Assembly: GCA_023212725.1 (NCBI GenBank)
Contig: JALBYF010000026.1
Location: 124,001-188,000, forward strand
Reading direction: 5' to 3'
Source: Tranzscheliella williamsii
Lineage: Eukaryota > Basidiomycota > Ustilaginomycetes > Ustilaginales > Ustilaginaceae
Length of the DNA stretch: 64,000 nt
The notes under the pieces are model-generated. The model was not told the DNA's origin. It ran no database searches and saw nothing but the letters and a program-made list of their open reading frames with translations. The stretch's first letter is position 1. Every line of letters starts with the position of its first letter. Made by a program: the position numbers and the translations under genes. Below, one piece after another: positions 57,627 through 64,000 of the stretch.

Positions 57627-59474
57627 CTAGGGGGGGGAGGGCGCGCGCTCCCAGATCTGGAGATAGCTCTCGCCGAGGAAGACCATTTGGCGGTCGATCT
57701 GTTCGACAAAGAGGTCCTGGATCTGGAACCACTTTTCATCGGTAGGGCGGGAAGGGGTGTGGGAGGGGTTTTCGAGGGGGGAGCCGTCGGTGCGGGTGTG
57801 GACGTGGCACTTCCAGGCGGAGTTGTCCTTGACCGAGCCGGCGGGTGCGTCGTGGATGACGTTGGCGACAAGGTCGTAAGCGATGCGAGGCGGGGTGGGG
57901 GAGGGGATGTAGGGGGCGAGGTTGAGGGCTTTGACGGGGAAGTGGACGAGGGTGGGGTTGCGGGACTCTACGAACGCGTTGCGGCTGAAGCGGCGGTAGT
58001 GGAGGAGGAGGAGCGGGGGGAGGCGGCGGAGGGTGAAGCGGCGGAGGGTAGAGCGGGCGTGGTCGAGGGTGGAGCCGTCGTACTTGGCGAGCAGGGTGGC
58101 GAGGGCGACCTGGGGGAAGCGCTCGCCGTCTGCGGGCGCGTCGGCGTCGGGAGCGGGCAGGTCGAGTGCCAGCAAAAAGAACGGCGACACGGTCCGCTGC
58201 ACCGGCCGCTGCGTATCGAACCGCGCGCCTGCGCCGGACGCGCCGTCCAAGCTCTGTGTCTCTATCTCCACCTCGCCCTGAAAGCAGCGGCTGACGATAC
58301 TCTCGCGGCGCCGCTTGCCCCCGGTCAGGCCGGCATGCAGCTGGTGGAGCAGCCAGCCGAGAAAGTCGACGGGGTCTGCCTGCCGCGTCAGCGTAAACCG
58401 CCCCTGCGAGTCCGCGGCGACCTGCTGCAGCAACTCGTGCGGCGAGACCTGCCGCTTGAACGCGCGCGGATTCCAGATCTTGCGCATCAGCGCCCCAAAC
58501 CGCCGCACCAGCTCCGACCAGCCGGGCGCGCTCTGCTCGAGAAAGTAGTCGCGCAACGGCTTGACGTGCGCCAGCGCCTGCAGCACCACGTTCATGTAGT
58601 CGTTCTTCCCAATGTTGTTCAGCCCGATAAAGCCGGGCAGGTACGGCTGGCCATCGAGCGCCAGGCTGGGGCGCGTGTCCGGCGCATCCAGCTGGCGAAT
58701 CTGCTGCGGTGAAAAGGTCGGGTTGAGCAGATAGCGGATGTCGGCAAGCGACGCCGACTCGACGCGGTAGTTGTCCGGCAGAATGTAAACCTCGGCGGTG
58801 GTGAGATGCATAAAGACGCGGTGGCTCTCGTTGATGCTGTGCAGGTAGGCGTACGAGGTGCGCCCGCGGCCCTGGAAATACCTGCCGCACACCAGACACG
58901 CATAGACGTTGATGTTGGAGAGCGACACCGAGCAGAGCTTCTCAAAGTCAAAGTCGAGATGCGCGCGGTGGATGGTGTCCAAGTACAGATCGCGCGGTCG
59001 CGGCGCCCCCTGCTCGGAAGCGCGGCTGCCCGCTTCCGATGCGGCCAGCTGTGCCCAGTACTCTGCACTGCCTACCTCCTCTCCCTCCTCGCCCTCCTCT
59101 TCCGCCGCATTGCTTGTTTCCCCCGCCGGTATGGGTGGCGGCGAGAGGGGAGGTGGTGGCGGAGGAAGGAGCGATGGTGAGCCTGTCTCGGCTGCGGTTA
59201 AGTCCTCTGGCGGCGGCGGCGGAGGAGGCGAGGCCGGTGGGGGAGGCGGGCCCCAGGAGGCCCCTTCATCAGGCGGTGGTGGTGGCGGCGGCCTGATATC
59301 ATCGTTGACCGGTGCTGGCAAGGGCTCGGACGGAGGCGCGGGAGGCAGTGCCGGCGCTGCTGTCGAAGTGTCTTCCGCGGCTATTTGCTCCGCTTCGCGC
59401 TCTTTGAGATGTTGGACAGTCCGTTGCCTCTTGCTGGGCGGACCCTGGGAAGCCTCCACTGGATCCTTTGCCAT
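57627..59474 (-). CDS. SAD1: Sad1/USP39, tri-snRNP protein with inactive ubiquitin-protease fold
   Basis: A U4/U6.U5 tri-snRNP assembly factor of the spliceosome. The ATG at 59474 (MAKDPVEAS) gives 615 residues; the longer open frame upstream lacks family similarity. Residues 30-130 are a Pro-rich region with poly-Pro runs. Then comes the zinc-finger UBP domain: DTIHRAHLDFDFEKLCSVSL, VYACLVCGRYFQGRGRTSYA and HSINESHRVFMHL. The USP-like domain begins PGFIGLNNIGKNDYMNVVLQ. Where active proteases have the catalytic Cys box (GxxNxGxTCxxN), this protein has Asp-Tyr, as in human USP39, so it should lack peptidase activity. The conserved IWNPRAFKRQVSPHELLQ and DPVDFLGWLLHQLH follow. No intron is needed. 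Confidence 0.94.
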   Translation of the reverse strand: MAKDPVEASQGPPSKRQRTVQHLKEREAEQIAAEDTSTAAPALPPAPPSEPLPAPVNDDIRPPPPPPPDEGASWGPPPPPASPPPPPPPEDLTAAETGSPSLLPPPPPPLSPPPIPAGETSNAAEEEGEEGEEVGSAEYWAQLAASEAGSRASEQGAPRPRDLYLDTIHRAHLDFDFEKLCSVSLSNINVYACLVCGRYFQGRGRTSYAYLHSINESHRVFMHLTTAEVYILPDNYRVESASLADIRYLLNPTFSPQQIRQLDAPDTRPSLALDGQPYLPGFIGLNNIGKNDYMNVVLQALAHVKPLRDYFLEQSAPGWSELVRRFGALMRKIWNPRAFKRQVSPHELLQQVAADSQGRFTLTRQADPVDFLGWLLHQLHAGLTGGKRRRESIVSRCFQGEVEIETQSLDGASGAGARFDTQRPVQRTVSPFFLLALDLPAPDADAPADGERFPQVALATLLAKYDGSTLDHARSTLRRFTLRRLPPLLLLHYRRFSRNAFVESRNPTLVHFPVKALNLAPYIPSPTPPRIAYDLVANVIHDAPAGSVKDNSAWKCHVHTRTDGSPLENPSHTPSRPTDEKWFQIQDLFVEQIDRQMVFLGESYLQIWERAPSPP

Positions 59475-61614
59475 GGCCTGCCAACCAAGTATCTTAACCG
59501 TACCGAACCGCCTTTCAAGCGGTATATGTGGCTGCGGTAGGGATGCAAGCGATAGAAGCCAAGATAGCCAACATGAGAAAGCGAAGACCAACACCTCCAC
59601 ATCACGTGCTCCCAAACCCACAACCGCACAAATCTAACATTGATTGTGATTAAACCGACATGTTAGACCTTGGCTCCAGCCTTGCAGCGATGCACAGTCA
59701 CATTCACATTACCTCTCTGCCCGGGATCGATTCGCGAGGGAAGGACAACGTTGTCTGGGTAATGACGTCGGCAATAGTGGCAGTCGTGCTTGAACCGGCT
59801 ATCTCCTTCGATCGGGCCGGTGCAGCGGCAGGTTGGTCGATATTCCATGGAAAAGGGGGAAGATTGTGATTGGTGGTTTGGGAGGCGCGGTGCGGTGCTT
59901 GACATATGTCGAAAAGGAGGCCATATCATGTCAGTAAAATCCTTGTTGCCCAACGAGGCCATCCCCATGGCAAGCTCGTCGCCCTATCCTCCGAGCATGG
60001 GAAATGCTGCGCTTGCCCAAGCTTGGCGGGCGAGACGCTTTCTGGCTCAACCACCACAGGGTGCAGCGATGGAGGCATCCCTTTCGGCTTTCTGCGCTTT
60101 CATGCGCCTCGTCTCGGTCATTGCGCGCACAACCGTACCCTCGCTTCACCTCACTTTGCTGTACTGGGCCATCTGCCTCCTGCCTCCTTCCCAGCAATGG
60201 TCATGTCCAAGCCCCCGGCAAATAGCTCAGTCATAGTCTACCGCCAGCATCGCCACCAGCTCAAGCGAGCGCCATTCTGCGCAAACAGATCCACCTGCCC
60301 TTTTCATCCCTCCGGTGATGCGCGCGGGAGCTGAACTGTAATCCCCTGTACGTACTTGCTCGAGCTGAGTTTTGACCCATCATTCAATCTATTTCCACTG
60401 CGTAGACATGCTAGCCTCAAGGGAGCGTTGAGCCTGTGCACAGGTGGGTGTGCCTGTGCCAGCGAGTGCCGGCCTGTCATCGCTGCTGCTGCTTGATGAG
60501 ACCTCAAACAGCCCTGTCTCACATCGATCCACTTTGGCCGCACCCGCAGCCGCTTCCCCAAACGTGGTCCGCTTTGCTTTTCTACTTGCCACTTTCCGCT
60601 TCCTCCTCTTCCTCTTCCTCTTGCTTCTTGATCGCTACCACTTCTTCACCTTTTTCTCTTCTCTTCTCGCCACGTCTCGTCCCGCTTTCTCTTTGGTTAG
60701 CCGTGTATCTGCCCGGCGTCAAGCGCAGCCAAGAGAAGGGTTCAAGCTGGTACTTGCGCTTTCTACTTCTTTCACTTCTCGTCCATCGCGGCGGTGCGAT
60801 ACCTACGTTCAACTTCACCTTTCTATCTTCGACGCGCCTCTGCTTCTGAGTTTGCTAGAGTCCACGTCTTGGGTGCCACGTCTGTGACGATACACGCCAA
60901 GGGTGCTCCTACGTTAGCGCATCTGTGCCTGCCAACGTCCTGCTCTGGGCTGTCGCCACACTCGTCCGCTTTCTTCCCGACCTATCAAGCAATAACAACT
61001 CGATCGGGCAAAACGACACTGGCTGTTGTTCCCCTTTTCGCGCCGTCACACCTTTCTTCACTTCGCTACCTCTGAGCAGTGCCGATCGGCTGGCCTTCGC
61101 TGTCTCCTTCTCACCCTTTATATTCGTGCCGTTCTTCTCCCTTTTTGGTCGCTGGCCGCACCAATTATCGCCTTTTCCTTGACGAACTCTTTACGACCTC
61201 TTCGCCGCAGCCTACCTCCCTTCTCCGTAGCGGCCTCACTCGCCGTGTCTTTTCCTTTCTACTCAACAGGACTGAAACGCCCGCAGTGCCTCCGCTTCAC
61301 GATCCAACCCCAGTCTGAGCCACAACTCACAGCTCTTTCTTCCCTTAACGACATTTAACGACGTTACGCTTTTTCTATGAACTTTGACGCTCTGACCTTC
61401 TCCATTCGACCCTACTAGCAACGACGTACGAACAAACACGAATCTGACTGAGCGTACTGACCTTTTGCTTTCACGATACAGCCTATCCCGCCCATCAATC
61501 CTACAGCAATAATTTCTAACCTAGACCCAGATAAGCGCATCCATCACGGCGCCTACCCGCGCAACAGAGCTGCCGGAACAGCAAGCCTCCGGAGAGAGGT
61601 CGCCAGTCGGGCAC
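59475..61614. promoter_or_regulatory. 2.1-kb intergenic region with a long pyrimidine-rich leader
   Basis: From about 60560 to 61500 the plus strand is strongly C/T-rich (TTCCTCCTCTTCCTCTTCCT and similar), a common feature of fungal promoters and leaders. It probably serves the large plus-strand ORF starting at 61615. GATTGTGATT occurs at 59642-59651 and 59862-59871. The short open frames here (for example 60444-60887) are Ser/Leu/Phe-rich by-products of the CT tract. No RNA gene was seen. Confidence 0.5.
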
Positions 61615-64000
61615 ATGGCTTCAGGCAGCGTGTCGCGCGGGTCGAAGCGCAAGCCAGTTCCGCAGGAGGCGGTTGGCGCCAGCCCCACTGTACACGACAC
61701 TGACACAGCTAGAAACCGAAGGGAGACAGGGGATGCGAGCGGCAGGCAGGTTCGGCAAACCACGTCAGCGTCTACCCTGGCTGCAGAGGGTGAGCGGGAA
61801 GCTGCGCATCAGGCTGACATCGATGCGGCCCGCCAAGCGAGGCGCCAGTCGCGAGTAGTCTCGGCGAAGCAATTCCAGGTGCTTGCGTCTGCCGCCGCCG
61901 AAAAGGCTTTACAGCGTTACCAGGGCGAGACAGAGCCGACAGCCGCAGCGCCACGACAGCGTGTCGTGTCGGGGATGGTCGCCGTAGCTGGCTCCGCGGA
62001 TCCGTCAGCCTCTACGAGTGGCGATAGAGACCCCCACCACTCGCTGCGCCACAAGCAGGGGACCATCGCCAAGGGTACCCACCTGCAGCGTATCCCCGAG
62101 GCCAGTAACGAGCCTGAGCCCTCCAGTAGGCCCGCTGCGCTGGCCGCTGCTTCTTTACCTGCCCGCGCCACAGCTGGCATCCTCCCCTACCAGCGTGCCG
62201 CAAAGCATGGCCGGAACATATCGGAAGACAATGCGCGTGCCCTCCCAAGGAATTTCGACCCCATCACCGGCAGGAAGCATGACAGTCGCACTTCGAGACC
62301 CAGCCTGCCTTATATCTTCAGCCATGCGCCCGAGAGCGGCTATGACTCATTGCGCCCGACATCCTTCCCTAATCCGCACACAGCAAGCCGCCAGGGTCGA
62401 GACTCGGAGCTCTCCACCGCTCAGCTGCAACGCCGGGCGAGCGAGACAGCGCAAACTCCTATTTTTCCGTCTCCTCCGCAACGCCGCGAGCAACAGAGCC
62501 GCACGTACGCCGGACCGCGCTTCGTGCAAGACGTGGCCGTGGCCGACATCCCACCCACCCCACCGCTGGGGACCACCACTAGCGCTGGTCTCGTGGCAAC
62601 CGGCGGTCAAGACGGTCCACACAGACAGAGCCGGAGGAGGGAAAGCTTTCCGCCATCAGGTTGGTCGTCCAGCGACTCGACGCCGACGCCGACGGCGAGC
62701 AGCGTCGCAGCACAGCGCGAGCGGCATGCCCAGCTAGAGGCCGAGCTCATGCCCGTTCCACTTTTCCACCCTGCCAGCATGGGCAGCCCGAGGACGACAG
62801 CGCCGCCGAGCCCCGTAGTAGGTCCGGCGCTGTCTCTTCCCGTCGCTGCCCGCCCTATTGGGCTGGCGCTGGAGACACTCAAGGCGACGGCGGCGCCGTT
62901 CGCGCCCGCGACGCCGTCCAAGCTGTCCGCGCCGCCGATCCGGTCCGACTCGAACGACACCACCTTCTCGGGCGACACTGCGGTGCTGGCCGACGGCACA
63001 CAGGTGCCCGTGGTGCGGAGGGACTTTCAGAACTTGAAGCGCATCTCGCTGCCCAAGCCGAGTGGCGCCGCGCCGGGCGTCGAGGGCTCGAACGCGGCGC
63101 GGTCGGTGGAGCAGAGCCGCTCGCGGCGCTCGCTCGAGAAGCAGCCCGAGGCGGTGCAGCGCGGTGCGATGGAGACGGACAGCGGCCCTCACACGGTGGG
63201 CGGACACATGCTGGCGACCGCGCAGCCGGCGCTCCTGCCGCTCCACGACGGGTCCGCCCGCACCATCTACTCGCCCACCCCGCAGACCCTTGCTAAGGCC
63301 CGCCGCGAGTCCATGCTCGTCGTCCCGCCAGCAGACGCCGCCACCGCCGCCGACGCCCGCATCCCCTCCCCGCTCTCCATCACCGCCACCGCCCCCACCG
63401 CTCCCGACCTCCCCCATGCCCTTCGCTTCCGCAGGTCCGCCCCTTCCCTCCCCACACCGTCCGAGGGCCAGCCTCTCCAGCACGACCCCCACCGCGCCCC
63501 GCAAGACGATCCCTCGCCAGAGTCGGCTGAACACCATCTCAGCACCTACGCCAAGTCTGACGATACCGACGTGCGCAAGCGCGACCAGGTCGTAGGACAC
63601 CGCGGCGACCCCCGCCGCAACACGTTCGGCGCTATCGAGCCGCCCGCCATGCTCGAAGAGGCCAACCGCAAGCTCTTTATCTACCAGGCGCAGCAGGACA
63701 ACCTGGACGCTGGCGAGAAAGCCGAGTCGCCGCCGCGCAATACCCAGGAACAAACTAGCGCCAAGCAGACGAAACCGACCGAGAAGAGGAAAACAAAGCA
63801 GCGAGCCGACACGATACTCGCCGCCAGTACCGAACCCACACCAGCCGCCGAGAAAGCGAGCAAGGATGGTGTGCCGCCTGCATTGACGATCGAGGTGGAG
63901 CGGCGCCAGAGCACCGCTTCGCAGCGCAGTGGGCGGGACTCGATCGGCTCGGCGACGACGGCGCTCGACTCGCCGATCAAGGACGACTTTGGTGTTGGTG
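61615..64000 (+). CDS. large disordered protein, N-terminal part (runs off the window)
   Basis: Frame 1 is open from the TAA at 61531-61533 to the end of the window. The first ATG is at 61615 and is followed by 795 codons without a stop. The product is Ser/Pro/Ala/Arg-rich and mostly disordered, with many SP/TP sites (SPPQRREQQ, PIFPSPP, TIYSPTPQTLAKARRES). A short helical segment lies near residues 680-690 (MLEEANRKLFIYQAQQDN). No catalytic or DNA-binding domain is reached before the edge. Many open frames in other phases over 61.6-63.8 kb are by-products of the GC-rich code. Proteins of this composition are often the N-termini of fungal kinases, GTPase regulators or transcription factors, but I cannot tell which. 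Confidence 0.8.
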   Translation, partial: MASGSVSRGSKRKPVPQEAVGASPTVHDTDTARNRRETGDASGRQVRQTTSASTLAAEGEREAAHQADIDAARQARRQSRVVSAKQFQVLASAAAEKALQRYQGETEPTAAAPRQRVVSGMVAVAGSADPSASTSGDRDPHHSLRHKQGTIAKGTHLQRIPEASNEPEPSSRPAALAAASLPARATAGILPYQRAAKHGRNISEDNARALPRNFDPITGRKHDSRTSRPSLPYIFSHAPESGYDSLRPTSFPNPHTASRQGRDSELSTAQLQRRASETAQTPIFPSPPQRREQQSRTYAGPRFVQDVAVADIPPTPPLGTTTSAGLVATGGQDGPHRQSRRRESFPPSGWSSSDSTPTPTASSVAAQRERHAQLEAELMPVPLFHPASMGSPRTTAPPSPVVGPALSLPVAARPIGLALETLKATAAPFAPATPSKLSAPPIRSDSNDTTFSGDTAVLADGTQVPVVRRDFQNLKRISLPKPSGAAPGVEGSNAARSVEQSRSRRSLEKQPEAVQRGAMETDSGPHTVGGHMLATAQPALLPLHDGSARTIYSPTPQTLAKARRESMLVVPPADAATAADARIPSPLSITATAPTAPDLPHALRFRRSAPSLPTPSEGQPLQHDPHRAPQDDPSPESAEHHLSTYAKSDDTDVRKRDQVVGHRGDPRRNTFGAIEPPAMLEEANRKLFIYQAQQDNLDAGEKAESPPRNTQEQTSAKQTKPTEKRKTKQRADTILAASTEPTPAAEKASKDGVPPALTIEVERRQSTASQRSGRDSIGSATTALDSPIKDDFGVG

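Noticed and set aside
60444..60887. 147-codon plus-strand frame in the CT-rich leader
   Set aside because: Leu/Ser/Phe-rich composition follows from the pyrimidine tract; no motif.
62734..63753. 339-codon minus-strand frame and other frames over 61.6-63.8 kb
   Set aside because: All are out of phase with the 795-codon plus-strand ORF and consist of Arg/Gly/Ala-rich by-product sequence.
1..64000. CRISPR arrays, prokaryotic operons, insertion sequences
   Set aside because: None seen. Introns and protein types show this is eukaryotic nuclear DNA.

Overview
The window is nuclear DNA of a basidiomycete, most likely a smut fungus of the Ustilaginaceae (Ustilago/Sporisorium/Moesziomyces type). Three things point there: gene-dense, GC-rich sequence with few, short spliceosomal introns (GTAAGT/GTGAGT donors, CAG/TAG acceptors); very long low-complexity regulatory proteins; and a Gbeta subunit of the Bpp1 type beside fungal housekeeping genes. 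I cannot name the species. All function calls come from motif recognition by eye. Exons were built by hand from splice signals and frame agreement.

Layout. 0-5 kb: the 3' end of a sugar transporter, a small one-helix membrane protein, the 51-kDa subunit of respiratory complex I (with a 13-nt first exon) and a four-helix membrane protein. 5-8.5 kb: 2 kb without convincing genes, then an unrecognised gene whose two coding blocks flank about 380 bp packed with perfect hairpins. 8.5-14.5 kb: TIM8 (four exons) divergent from a Nop6-like RRM protein, a secreted cysteine-rich protein with an internal duplication, and NPL4 with a C-terminal zinc finger. 16-26.6 kb: a Yor1/MRP-type ABC transporter, TIM17, exocyst SEC5, and divergent from it a PA28-gamma-type proteasome activator. 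26.7-37 kb: a Baeyer-Villiger-type flavin monooxygenase, a membrane-anchored heparinase II/III-like protein and a 1349-residue GATA factor, all on the minus strand. 38.8-46 kb: a mitochondrial PPR protein, a hotdog thioesterase, the Gbeta subunit and a frameshifted HNH-nuclease remnant. 46.5-64 kb: a 1615-residue acidic nuclear-type protein, a C2H2 factor whose finger is split by an intron, ESS2, an ornithine decarboxylase antizyme, SAD1/USP39, and a large disordered-protein ORF that runs off the right edge.

The genes are mostly unrelated housekeeping and regulatory units. Weak themes are mitochondrial biogenesis (complex I, TIM8, TIM17, PPR), ubiquitin/proteasome biology (NPL4, PA28, antizyme, SAD1 fold) and splicing (ESS2, SAD1). 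Several divergent pairs share short intergenic promoters: TIM8/NOP6, SEC5/PA28 and ESS2/antizyme.

Most notable are the antizyme gene, which is readable only through a +1 programmed frameshift at a UGA codon; the hairpin array at 7.3-7.7 kb, which I cannot assign to any known RNA or element; and the duplicated cysteine motif in the secreted protein.
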